The notes beneath the pieces were generated by a model that worked only from the letters and a program-made list of their open reading frames with translations, did no database searches and was not told where the DNA came from. A program made the position numbers and the translations under genes. A stretch of DNA of 64,000 bases from Phaeodactylum tricornutum CCAP 1055/1 (lineage: Eukaryota > Bacillariophyta > Bacillariophyceae > Surirellales > Neidiaceae), in assembly GCF_000150955.2 (NCBI RefSeq), contig NC_011670.1, positions 124,001-188,000 of the forward strand, read 5' to 3'. Positions 50,149-60,868 of the stretch are shown here, one piece after another; the stretch's first letter is position 1, and each line of letters begins with the position of its first letter.

Positions 50149-52440
50149 TTAAGGGAGAGTGTTGGGAACTTCGGCAAGCAAGGGTGCTACAGAAGGAGGA
50201 ACATTCTGACCGGGAACCAGTTGGAACGAGCCTGCAGTAAGCATGGTGCGGGCAAAGTGTTTCATGAGAGGGAAGGCTTGGAGATGCAAGTATCGAAGCA
50301 TGACATCGGAGCGCCAGCGACCAACCAGCTGGATTATACTGGTATCGACGCGGCCGCAGAGTAATGCCATGGCGCCGCCTGCGCGGGCAGAGCGTGCGGA
50401 GACGTCGGCCGGGAGAAACCCCAAGGTAGGACCAATAAGGGTTGCAGAGAGACGGATAGTTTCGGTAATAAGGTGGGAGGTGATAGTGGTCCACCGTCCC
50501 TGCCGTCGAACAGAGCATAGAGCCGCGGTGGGCAGGGCCCCGTTGTTTCGGAGATAAAGGATGCGGCGGACTGTGGCAAGTACAGGACATGCGTCGGGGT
50601 GACCAGACCGGGCATGGCCAATTACTTCGCCGCGCACACCGTTTTTCTGTGTGGTGAAGGTAAGGGTGGCGAAAGTGGCGCGCTGGATGTCCTCAAGGGG
50701 GGCAGTGGTAGGTGGCATCCGGGTGTCGCCAATAAAGAGTTGGACGTCACAGAGGCGAAAAGGTTGGGTGTCAGAGGAAGTGCAGTATTCACCAGGGCGA
50801 AGAAGCCAGAAAAAGGCAAGGTAGGCCAGGTCGGAGACGGCAAGGTCCGTTGCGTTGCCAGAGACCACTGCTTGCTGACGAACGTGGTGAAGGAGTTGGA
50901 CAGGGAGTGGTTTGACACGTGAAGGTGAAGGGTCCGTGCGGGTGTAGCTCCGGAGCTGGCGGTAAATTCTGAAATCGGTCAGTTGCGTCCGTGGTTGCTT
51001 ACGCGGGTCCGGGGCCCCCACGCTGGCGAAGCCCTGGCCAACGGAACGGAGGTAGTCCTCCACCGTTCGAGAGCGGACTGGGAGGCCGCTACGGGCCAGC
51101 TGCCCGGTGCGGATACGGTGTGCGAAGACTTGGAGGACCCGGGGCTTGTCAGTGACTCCCGTGAGCAGCGAGGATTGACCAATGGAGGTACAGAAAGCAG
51201 TCCAGACAGCCCAATCGGAACGGGTAGAGGACGCCCTACTAGGAACGACTCCGGAGGAGGCCGCTGTTTCTGCAAGGCGGAGGTCACGGCAAAAGTCATG
51301 GCAGGCCGAAGCGGGGATAGACGCCAAGGGACAGGCTGGGGGTAGTGAGAGTCAAAGTGGGCAAGCAGTTGTGAGTCGGTGAGATTCCATAGGCGTGAGG
51401 CGTCATCAGCCATGGCGTTTGCAGTGCCTGGAATATGAGAGGTGTCACTCAAGTAGCGGAAATGGCGGCGGTGTAGTGCAGAGAGCCGTAGAAGATAGCC
51501 AGCGGCACTGTCACTGGAAATTGAGGCACGATGGGTCCAGGCAACAGCAGGCGTGTTGTCGCAGAGTGTGGCAATGGTGAGCTCACTACAGTCCGTAGCA
51601 TGGACCAAGACATCATTGTGGCAAAGTATACCGGCAAGCTCAAGGTCGGAGTTTGTGATGGTGCCAGCAAGATTGTCCGATGATACCAACTGGGCTTGGA
51701 TGTGGGAAGGGAATGGGTGGCGCCATAGAATAGGTTGGAGTCCAGGGCCAAACCAGACGCCCCCCATGCCGGTGCGGGCAGCGTCGCATGCACCAACGTA
51801 GGTGGGAGCGGAGGGGACTATTTCGGCAATGCGTGTGGGCCGATTGCCTAAGTCACAAGCCAAACGCTCAAAATCGGCTAGCTGATCATGAACAGCTGCA
51901 GTGAGCTTGACCCGAGTGCTGTCACTATGTCGGAGAGCAAGTTGGAGTTGTGTGAACATGCCAGTGCCACCGGGGATAGCCAGGGTCATACTCCGAAGCT
52001 CACCCAGAAGCTGGTACCATTTCTTTAAAGAGAGGCGTGTACGGCCACGGCAACTGTCAAAAAGCTGGTGCAGACGCTCCAGGCGATGTTGGGGGAGCTC
52101 AATTGTTCCACGAAGAGAATCAACTTGCCAACCAAGAACAGTCTTTAGGGTAGCCCAGCAAGCATCACCTTTGAGCATCTTCTTGACGGAGGCAGGTTCT
52201 TGACGGGTGATAGGGTCAGAGTCGTCAAGAGGACGAAACACTTTATCCAAGGACTGCAAGAGGCAATGCCGGACAAAGGAAAGTTGTGGTGGGGTGCCTT
52301 GGGCCAACTGAATGGCATCATCGACAAAGACATCGGTGTATGCTAAAGGGCCAGGCATCAGGGAAGGTCCCCGGGGTGGTGGAGCATCCGTAGGTGCTGC
52401 ATTGCTCCAGGGAAAGGTGTAATGCGGTTCCATCGCAAGT
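50149..52440 (-). mobile_element. DIRS-type (tyrosine-recombinase) retrotransposon, broken copy
   Basis: A fossil element on the minus strand. Parts visible, in transcription order: the end of a reverse transcriptase (FVDD box, then LGWQVDSLRG), RNase H (YVGACDAARTGMGGVWFG, NSDLELAGIL, HIPGTANAMADDASRLW), and in an overlapping frame a tyrosine recombinase (SARSARAGGAMALLCG ... QLVGRWRSDVMLRYLHLQ). This combination, with overlapping frames, is typical of DIRS/PAT-like elements and not of ordinary LTR elements. The coordinates cover the coding parts only; the true ends and repeats were not found. The copy looks incomplete, so not whole, but the surviving domains are well preserved, which suggests a fairly young insertion. 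Confidence 0.85.
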
Positions 52441-52553
52441 GTGGGATCATGTGTAGGTGGTCAAAAATGATTGATTTAATTGTCTTATATTTGGAGAACG
52501 CTCGTGGCGTGGGCGTTTCTCGACCTCACGACTCGAGTCATCGAAGATAGCGA

Positions 52554-55500
52554 CTAGCCGGCCGCTCGTGCGGAAACAGATCGGACGCCGGTTCTGGACA
52601 GCCTGCCTCTATCCCACGGAAACCTCATACTACCGCGCTGACCTACACACTGTCGTTTAAGACCTCCGTCGTTGACGGTGTGGGAGACATTCCGCCCCAA
52701 GGGCACGTGAGTTGCGCACGTACCAGAAGAGTCCTGCTGCCGCGGCGAGCCAGAACATGGGGGCTTGAGCGTCCCGGCGTGCGCCCCACGCCGGCACCGC
52801 CGTACGGAACGCCCCTGGTCGCCGAGGGCACACTGACCACTCGTACTTGCTGCAGCACTGGATGCAGCGACCCGTGGGCAGCCATCAGCGCAGGGAGGTA
52901 GAGGAGAGGGGGAGCGTCGTCTCCTTGACAGGGGTCCCTCTCCCCTTGTTCGTGTCTTGGGCACAAACACAGTTGCACGGCGGACGCGACCGACCAGCGT
53001 ACGCGTGTACGGAGTAGAGAACACGTGATGCTGGTTCCGACGATCTTTGGTCGCAGCACCGCCATTAATTGCGAAAAAAGGCGGCCACGCAAGCGAACGC
53101 CTACGCTCCCGCCGGGCGCCCAGTTGAGCTCTGTTTGGTTTGCAACCCTTGGGACGGGTTCCGGGGGAGGCTTCATTTACGGGAACCGTGCGCATATTAG
53201 GCCGATTGTGTAACACAGGCACAACTACGACCGTCGGGTGTGTCCTATACCTACTAGCGTAGTTACAAACTTGCGCATTTGAGCCGAACGCCAGCGCGGA
53301 GAAAGGGACACTGGCATCGCGCAACCCCTGAAAAAATGTGCCCATGTTATCACCACCGATTGACCATAACCCGAGGGCAACTTCCCTCGTGCACTGTACC
53401 GTGATGGCTCCGGGCCGCGAACTAATCGCCCCCGCAAACTGTAGTAAGGCCTCGCACTCCACAGCTCCGGGACCCTGACTAGTGTCAGGAGCCTGGCACC
53501 CCCAAGAACAGCGACTCGGAACCCGACTGGGGAGGATGATGAACCGCTCCGGTGTTGGAAGCCCTAGATGGGCGGCACCAGCGAGGTCGCGCGTCGACAT
53601 AATTGTCACCATACCCGGACGTCTTCTAAGCTGGCGACGCGTGGACACCACACGAAAGATCGACCTTGTATTGGGGTTATGGATGCCACTGATGGCCAGA
53701 ATCCTCCATTGGGAGAGGTTGGGGGATGTGCCAACGCTACCATGGCCACCTGAGTGGCGAGCCTGGTGCGAGACAGCAGCTAGACCGCCGACCGACCAGA
53801 ACTTACCGGGACTTGTCCACGCAGCTTCCTGCACTGGCTTAGGCCTACAGTCCAGAGCCTGTGGCGGTTCGGCCCCAAGCTCCGAGGTCAGACGTACCCC
53901 TGAGTCTCCCATACACGTTAGGAAACTCATCCGAACGACATGGAATTTGTCACCGGATTTGTGAACACTCCCAATTCCGCCTCGGGCAAAGCGGATAAGT
54001 CTCGACCCGCTTCCGAAACCTTCCACGTCTGAAACGCGAACATACCCCCCCGCCAAGGCTCCAGCATTGGCCGTTCCCGACCAACAGCCATTACTCGAGT
54101 AGGGGTTGATGCCGTTAAGATAGCATTCCAGCGCAACCCCGTGCTCAGTCGCGGCCACGGTACCGAGTCCCGCCCCTACACGCCAGTCACCCCTGGTGAT
54201 GTAACTCGCCCACCCCGATTGCGAACCTAGACTTGCAAGGAACGAAACGAGCAGCGTTGCCAATGCTGTAAGACCCGTGAACGTATAAGGGTCCTCGCCC
54301 GTATTTACTCCCTCAATGACGAGCCTTATTGACACTGCGACAACGGCCGCCAACAAGAGGAACAACGCGAGCTGCCACCAGAAATACCTCATCATGAGGT
54401 CGCCGTCCGCACTCACCGACAAGTGGACCGAGCGGCGGCCTACCTCGGGGATACAAGGGCTAACATTAGACTGGAGAGTCGACCCTCTGAGTAACTGGGG
54501 TACAAGCGCGAACATCCATGATCCCCTAGCCAATTTCCAAAACTCTTTATTCAGCAGTAATATCTCCTTCCTGTCACAGTCGACAGACGTCGCATATAAC
54601 AGCGACAGCGGGTTCTCAAGGACCCAAACGCCGTCAATTGCAACTGACCCTACAACCGTACGTCCCTGGACTACCGACGTGTGGAACCCGTAAAGCGGGC
54701 TGGCATCTTCAGCACACAAGTCGCCGAAGTGACCCGTTGGACACGTCCTAGGGATACCCATCCTATCCCAGGGTAGGTCTGCGTTCTTAACCAGGCCACA
54801 AGGCGTGACCCCGTACGGGTACGAGGCATACCCCTTTTTGACGAAGTCGGATAGTACAGACCTTCGTTCGGCCCACTCGTACCAGAGGTAGCACGCAATT
54901 CCCGGACTCAGCACAATGAGCAAGGTTAGAACGGTCACGAGAGCCAATACGACGGCCGGGAAGATTGCAATCCAACTGGCGTAGCGTATCGGCCTTGAAT
55001 CTTTCACCCCACTCGACAGCCGATCCTCCGGTAAGGCAATGAGTACGACCAAGGCATAGAATGATGTTGCGTAAGCCGAGGAGACGACATTATCCACCAG
55101 CGGATCGCCCCCTGAGTTCGCCTGGAAAACACAACACACCGCCAATCCGGCCGCCAAGGTGAAAATCACGAGGACCGCGCGCAGCGGGAACCAGTGCGGG
55201 ACTTGTAATCTCGACCGAGCCGGCGGCGCACAAAGCGACGCGAAGGGCTCGTAGTCCGAGCCTAGAGGTTTAAGCACCACGCCCCTAACTGATCCGACCT
55301 CAATGTCAATGGAGGAGAGGTCTTTCACGCCCGTTATTTTGAGGACGGAGTCGATCTGCCGCAGCAAGCTAGAATGGGTCGTACTATTCAACCTCCCTCC
55401 GTAGAATGGTTCCTCAAATCGGGCCGCACACCTCCAAAGGAGGGGGGAAGAGTGTATGAAAAATATAAGCGACATCCCGTACCTCAGATAGGGCGACACG

Positions 55501-55979
55501 GTTTGTCGCCCCTCCGAAACTTGCGACAGAAAACCGATCGTTAGATCTAGGTAAGAGGACAGGGGCCCGGAAGACCCGAGACTGTGGACTCCGCCCCGGA
55601 AATAAAGGTGGACCACCGCATTACATACACATATGACTTGGGTTTCCTCCCAACCATGGGGGGGAACCTCGACGTCGAGATTGCCACTATCAAGCATGAG
55701 CGCGACATCTTCCACGACCCCGATCGTGCTGCTCTCTCCGAGGAGGAAAAGCGCGACCTCGACGATCCTTCCCGTAAGGGTCACGTTCCCTGCAATATAG
55801 GATGCGTAGTTTTCGAACTGTTTAGAAGGGGAATCGTGTCCACGGCCCTCGGCTAGTGAGAGGTGATGAGTAGAGTACGACTGGGAGACATCACTATTAC
55901 ACGCAGGCGGTAGGTCGGGATCCGGCGCAGCACTCTGGGCCACCGCATTGATGAACGCATACGTTTTCGCAAAAGACAT
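52554..55979 (-). CDS. Large orphan multi-span membrane protein
   Basis: 1,141 residues if the frame is used from MSFAKTYAFINAV to its end; a start 30 codons earlier (56069) is possible. No family recognised. Five hydrophobic segments are visible at about 265-285, 300-316, 332-365, 533-553 and 567-585. The loop at 385-530 is Cys-containing (PYGVTPCGLVKNADLPWDR, RTCPTGHFGDLCAEDAS), so it is probably extracellular. After span 5 a Gly-rich domain follows (GWASYITRGDWRVGAGLGTV, ECYLNGINPYSSNGCWSGTA). The last 250 residues are Arg/Pro/Ser-rich and may not be genuine. In 53176-52643 another minus frame reads equally well, so an undetected intron is possible there. GC content is visibly higher than in most of the window. 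It sits directly beside the DIRS-type element. Confidence 0.5.
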   Translation of the reverse strand: MSFAKTYAFINAVAQSAAPDPDLPPACNSDVSQSYSTHHLSLAEGRGHDSPSKQFENYASYIAGNVTLTGRIVEVALFLLGESSTIGVVEDVALMLDSGNLDVEVPPHGWEETQVICVCNAVVHLYFRGGVHSLGSSGPLSSYLDLTIGFLSQVSEGRQTVSPYLRYGMSLIFFIHSSPLLWRCAARFEEPFYGGRLNSTTHSSLLRQIDSVLKITGVKDLSSIDIEVGSVRGVVLKPLGSDYEPFASLCAPPARSRLQVPHWFPLRAVLVIFTLAAGLAVCCVFQANSGGDPLVDNVVSSAYATSFYALVVLIALPEDRLSSGVKDSRPIRYASWIAIFPAVVLALVTVLTLLIVLSPGIACYLWYEWAERRSVLSDFVKKGYASYPYGVTPCGLVKNADLPWDRMGIPRTCPTGHFGDLCAEDASPLYGFHTSVVQGRTVVGSVAIDGVWVLENPLSLLYATSVDCDRKEILLLNKEFWKLARGSWMFALVPQLLRGSTLQSNVSPCIPEVGRRSVHLSVSADGDLMMRYFWWQLALFLLLAAVVAVSIRLVIEGVNTGEDPYTFTGLTALATLLVSFLASLGSQSGWASYITRGDWRVGAGLGTVAATEHGVALECYLNGINPYSSNGCWSGTANAGALAGGYVRVSDVEGFGSGSRLIRFARGGIGSVHKSGDKFHVVRMSFLTCMGDSGVRLTSELGAEPPQALDCRPKPVQEAAWTSPGKFWSVGGLAAVSHQARHSGGHGSVGTSPNLSQWRILAISGIHNPNTRSIFRVVSTRRQLRRRPGMVTIMSTRDLAGAAHLGLPTPERFIILPSRVPSRCSWGCQAPDTSQGPGAVECEALLQFAGAISSRPGAITVQCTREVALGLWSIGGDNMGTFFQGLRDASVPFSALAFGSNAQVCNYASRYRTHPTVVVVPVLHNRPNMRTVPVNEASPGTRPKGCKPNRAQLGARRERRRSLAWPPFFAINGGAATKDRRNQHHVFSTPYTRTLVGRVRRATVFVPKTRTRGEGPLSRRRRSPSPLPPCADGCPRVAASSAAASTSGQCALGDQGRSVRRCRRGAHAGTLKPPCSGSPRQQDSSGTCATHVPLGRNVSHTVNDGGLKRQCVGQRGSMRFPWDRGRLSRTGVRSVSARAAG

Positions 55980-56787
55980 GTTGACTGATGTTGTGACTGA
56001 AGTATCTTGGATTCGTAGTCTAATGTAGACCGTATCGAACCTTTTCTGAAGAACCGTGGGGTGCAACAAAAAGTGAATTTGTTTGCATCCTGTAGTCTTT
56101 GCAAAGCAATTGAAGGAATACTTCCGAAGACGAGAAGGGAGGAAAAATGTTCTCTGCTAAGTGACGCGCTCACTATAGTATAAGTAATCTCGAGGATCCA
56201 GGTGCTTTGATTGGTCCGACAGTGTCCAGGCTTTTAGAACTTTTCAAGAACAGGCCAGTCTTTTCTGCGCAGGATTTCCCAGGCAAACGTGGTCACGTCA
56301 GAATTGTCCCGGAACGGACACAGGACGTACGGAGCCTCGATGGTCGTACCGCAGCACGACCCAAAACGGTACAGTGAGTCACGAGCTAGTGCCACACCGG
56401 AGTGCGGTGAGTCACTGTGACATGATGAGGACAGTCCAGACAACAACCAAGACAAGCCTACTAGGCCAAGTCAGGCCAACGCTCCCCCGACGGAACTGGA
56501 ATGTCACTTTCGCCATGGGAACCAACATCGGGTAGGGTAGCATCGTCGCGATCGACTCGATTCGACCATTCATCGATTGCAGCGTCTCCTGTATCACAGC
56601 AACGACCCCTCCTACCACACGTTGGGGGTGAGGAGTTCTTCCTTTGCATTTGGTACCGTGCGGCATGACGCCAGCGACTGGCAGCACGGGCACGTCCATC
56701 GACGTGCCGTCACGACATTGTTTCACATCCATTCAGTCACGTCGTCTCGGGGGATCACTGCCACTCCTCGTTGATCTCTGTCCCTCT
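55980..56787. promoter_or_regulatory. Divergent region between the orphan gene and APC4
   Basis: About 800 bp. Short frames only. ATTCAGTCACG near 56734 and GTGAGTCACTGTGACATG near 56405 are motif variants, the first about 50 bases before the chosen APC4 start. Confidence 0.4.
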
Positions 56788-59641
56788 ATGGATCTCGCTG
56801 TCCTCGGTGTGCCGACGGATCCAGTACGGACCTTCGCCGTCCCGTCGCTAGCGATTCACCGGACGGTACACTGGCCCAAGATTGCCACGCTTCCCGCCTC
56901 CGCCTTGGAAGATCCGACGCCGCCCGGGGACGTGGCCGTCACTGTTACTCCGGGATTGGGAGGAACCAAAACAAACGTCTGGTGGACGCGTACCTGTTGG
57001 CGACCCGATGGTCGCGTACTCGCGGTGGCTGCCGAACACTTGCCGACGTTACCGAACCTGCCGGACGCCACCTCGGAATACCCCGTGCGAATACACGTGT
57101 TCGGGATGGAAGCACTCTTGACGACACCCGTCACTACCACCGCCAACAGCGGTAACAACAACAGCAACAATAGTGGTGGTGGTGCAGGTGCGAATCACAC
57201 GCCGGGGGATCTGATACCCACCTGGACTCTGGATCTGACCGTCCCGCAACCGACAACGACATCCCAACCACACTCTTCCACACCTACGGTCCACGCCATG
57301 ACGTGGGCCCACGTTGTCGGCCGTCACCCCGTTGCGTCTTTCGAACATGGACACGAAAGCCATTATCGTGCGTATGTACAAGCCTGGAATGGACCCTTGT
57401 CCCGTCCTGTTCCTTACCCCACCTCGAATTATCACACACCCCTGGACCGACACTCGTCGTCGTCGTCGTTAGCCGACGTTCATCCCACCCGTGACACACC
57501 CCTCAGTCTCCTCGTTGTCACTACTACACACGGCACGTTGCAAGCCTTTTTACACGGACGATATCCCGTCCTTCGTAATCTCCGTGTCGTGGCCGAATCG
57601 ACAACCAACCCACACACAACGGGACCCGTGCGCGTGTCCGCTGATCTAGCCCACATAATGGTGCTACCCAAAACGTCACCGTCCACACGACAGTGGCAGA
57701 TTTGGTCACTCCCCGCCTTGGCCCGACACCGACCCACCTGGCAAGCCCTGTCCACTCTTTACACTCACGTACAACAGCATCTACAAGCTATCGTGGCCAA
57801 CCTCGCCCCCGTCGTTAGTACCTACCAGTCCTCGCTCAAACCGCTCGACGTCAAGTTGCAGGGTCTCGTGGCGCTTTTGGAAAAATACAGTGTCGACACG
57901 CACGTGACCGACCGGGCATTGCAACAACACTTGGTTCAGTACGTGTTGGCCGGACACGGACGAGATGCCGATCTGTCCAACGCCATGGATCAATTCTTTA
58001 CCAGTATGCCCATGAACGAGTACGTGATTGGTGGACGCGGCGGCCGTACCGCGTACAGCTGCTCCGGTGTGCCTACTACTTTCTCCAACGCCTTCATTCT
58101 AATTTCTTTCTGTCTTTTCGTTCTTTTCCAGTCAACTGCTCCTGCGCATGGAGCACACGCTGACCGTGGCGGTCGCCAACGTCGAAGCCACGGTACGCGA
58201 AACCTTGTTGGCCCCCGCTCAAGCGCTCTGCCACGAGGCGTCCACCGTCCTGGGTCTGGCCCGCTCTTGGGGCGACGGCTCGTACTTGTCCCCATCCGCC
58301 GCTACGCAACTGGCCGAAACGGCACAAATCCTACTCATCTCTGTTGAGACCACCGTTCAGGCCGTGGTGGATGCCCGCTTTCGTTTACGGGACTACGTGG
58401 CCTGGTTGCGCAGCACCGGCGCGCAAATTCGGGCCCGTGGAACGGCACCCGGGTCGGTGCAGAGGGATAACGCCCAAAAACGGCGCGTGTCGGACGCCGT
58501 GGCCGCCCGGATGCTAGCGTACCTGCAATCGGCCACTGCTCCGGTTGACGATTCGGCCAAGGTCGCGTCGGGTACCGAACACTTGTTGGGCATAGCCGTG
58601 TCCGATCTGTGGCGTGATGATCGAAATGCCGTGGCGTGGCGACCGGCGTCGCCGTCATCCGTAACCGATGACGGGATCCGAAGTATGCCGACCATCCCCT
58701 ACGCACTACGGCACGCGAGACAGGCCGCGGCCCGGCTGTTTGCTCAACCTCAAGTAAATTTACAGAATTCGGTTCGGTGTCAACAAATCACGTTGGAAGA
58801 GTGCGGTGCCGTAGCGTTGCACACTCGAATCGGAAGAGGGAGCACGGCTGGTGAGCACGACTGGAACCACGGTGACGAAATCAACCACGGCTTCTTTCGT
58901 CCGGTGAGCGTGGATCAAAACCAGGACCAAGTGAATACTCCTAAGCAGTGGTCACTTGTGGCGCAAGTTGACAGTAGCAATCCTGGCACCGTTCATGTGT
59001 ACGCTTTGCCGCTGGCTTGGACGGACCCAACATTGGACGACTTTGTGGATGACGAGCAAGACGAGGATGGGTCTGGGCCAATGGATACAGGCAAACCATA
59101 CTGGCGGTGTGCGCTGGTTCTTCCCCAGGGTTCTGTAGTGCAGCAAGTTGCGTTTTACGGCGACGACGGGAATTCGTCTCTTTCTTCCAGTAACACGGAT
59201 GAGGAACCGCGTCACGAAAGTCGGCAAGCCTTGGGACTGCTGGTGGAACGACCGCATGGTCAACTGGACCTCTGGCTGGTTCTCTACGACGAGGCTCCCT
59301 TTCAGTGCGCTCGTTTGGACGGAAGACCATTGGTTTCGGCGAAGGGAGCTGGTCGGCTTGTTGTACAACCGCAACCGACGGTGGGCAGCGAGGACGAGTC
59401 TTTGTTTTCAGAAGCGGGGGTGTTGTTGGCTAAGACCCGGGTCTTGAAGGGCCCGCACGACGATACGGCGCCGACGGATCAGACGAGTACGGGGCTGCCC
59501 CCACGACTCGTAGTCAGTGGTTCACGGGGAGTTGTCGCGGTTACCTCAGCGACACAACATGGGGGAAGCATCCTCGAGCTTTTGGATGTGGAGGAAGACG
59601 AGGAAGACAATGACCCGGACGACTCCATGGAACCAGAATAA
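56788..59641 (+). CDS. APC4: Anaphase-promoting complex subunit 4
   Basis: Two exons, 56788-58019 and 58132-59641 (GTACGT donor, TTTTCCAG acceptor, 112-bp intron), giving 913 residues. APC4 is a scaffold subunit of the APC/C ubiquitin ligase that drives exit from mitosis. The N-terminal half is a degenerate WD40 propeller, with NVWWTRTCWRPDGRVLAVAA matching the W.P...LiA block. The helical APC4 domain follows (about 390-620): HVQQHLQAIVANLAPVVSTY, VKLQGLVALLEKYSVDTHVT, HLVQYVLAGHGRDADLSNAM, then across the splice QLLLRMEHTLTVAVANVEAT and FRLRDYVAWLRSTGAQIRAR. The C-terminal third is a variable beta-rich region with an acidic end (EEDEEDNDPDDSMEPE). An earlier in-frame Met at 56644 is possible. 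A low-complexity Asn/Gly insert lies near residue 125. Confidence 0.78.
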
Positions 59642-59695
59642 AAACGTAAAGGTACTGTAAGCCGAAAAAGGATGCACAAAACTGGGGAGCTATTG

Positions 59696-60868
59696 TTAGT
59701 TTCCACGCGGGGTTCGCAACTTGTCTTTGGCGACGAAACTAAGAATAATGCCGGTTAGAACGACACAGCCCGAAACTACGTGAATCATCAAGAGTCGTTT
59801 GGGAAAGAAAATGTAGGACAGTAGGATAGTGGCGACTTTGCGCAGGGTAGACACTCCAACGGCCACCACCGAGGACGTTGCTTGAATGAGTTTGGTGTAG
59901 GCCCACACGGCCGTCGCCAAGCCCAAACCGACGCACGTCAGGTAGAGCAACAACCAAGGATGTTCCGTGGCGGTCTCGGCGACCGAACGCAGTTCGCCTG
60001 TCAGAGCCATGTAGGTGCCGAGTGCGGCCAAACCCACCGCGTTGACGTTGATCATGAGCTGATTAGCCGACAAACCTCCATTCAGCAAGACTTTTTGAAA
60101 ATTGGGGACAATTGCGTCGCATAATATACTAACTGAGAGCAGCAACAAACCTGGTGTGGACTGGATCGTGTCGTTAGTCTCGGTGCCGTGTGGGTTGTTG
60201 CCACTATTGTACGAAAACCCGGCAGCTCCGGCGCACACCCACAATGCCGCGACGTACTCCATTCCGGTGTAGCGTTGGCCTTGCCAAAGAGTGGCTACGA
60301 TCATGGTGGGTATAAGTTTGGCACTCTTGAAGACGACCTTGGTGGGGTAAGTGACGTAGCGCACCGCGTGGGTTGCCAATCCGGAAGCGCCAAACACCAA
60401 GACAGACAAGCGCACATAGGGCAATATTTGCCGGAAAGTGCGAGGGAAACGCCGGCATCCCGATCGACCCGCCGCGAGGAGAGGAAAGACGAGACAGGAC
60501 CCGAACTGGAAACACGTAACGGCGGACGCCAAGGCGTCGACGTGGCCGAATTCGTGGGTCGCCGCTTCCAAAGCCAATTCGTGCGCAATCATGGCGAAGA
60601 AGAACAGACACATGTACATTAGGACGGGGATGGAAAAAAGAGTCGACGATTCGTGCTGGCCTTTGGTGTGACGAATATGCTCGCTTTCGACGGAGGCGTC
60701 GGGTGTGGATAAGGAGAGCAAGGATTGTTCTTCGTCCACATCCGGTACAAGAATTCTCGTTGCGGTTGTCGTCGTCGTCGCACCGCTCGTCGGGCTTGCG
60801 TTGCCATTGCCAACGGGAGCAATTGGCTTGGTGCGGTCTCGGCTGACAACCATGGTGGTACGGAACAA
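59696..60868 (-). CDS. SLC35B/UAA-family nucleotide-sugar or PAPS transporter
   Basis: 390 residues, intronless. It is a Golgi/ER antiporter of the UAA family. The conserved block RYVTYPTKVVFKSAKLIPTM then IVATLWQGQRYTGMEYVAAL matches SLC35B2/B3 (PAPS transporters), and VGVSTLRKVATILLSYIFFP closes the second half. About ten membrane spans begin at residue 78. The first 75 residues are hydrophilic and Thr-rich (SGATTTTTATRI). PAPS, for sulfation in the Golgi, is the favoured substrate; UDP-galactose or UDP-GlcNAc (SLC35B1/B4) are alternatives. The gene converges with APC4, with 54 bp between stops. Confidence 0.78.
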   Translation of the reverse strand: MFRTTMVVSRDRTKPIAPVGNGNASPTSGATTTTTATRILVPDVDEEQSLLSLSTPDASVESEHIRHTKGQHESSTLFSIPVLMYMCLFFFAMIAHELALEAATHEFGHVDALASAVTCFQFGSCLVFPLLAAGRSGCRRFPRTFRQILPYVRLSVLVFGASGLATHAVRYVTYPTKVVFKSAKLIPTMIVATLWQGQRYTGMEYVAALWVCAGAAGFSYNSGNNPHGTETNDTIQSTPGLLLLSVSILCDAIVPNFQKVLLNGGLSANQLMINVNAVGLAALGTYMALTGELRSVAETATEHPWLLLYLTCVGLGLATAVWAYTKLIQATSSVVAVGVSTLRKVATILLSYIFFPKRLLMIHVVSGCVVLTGIILSFVAKDKLRTPRGN

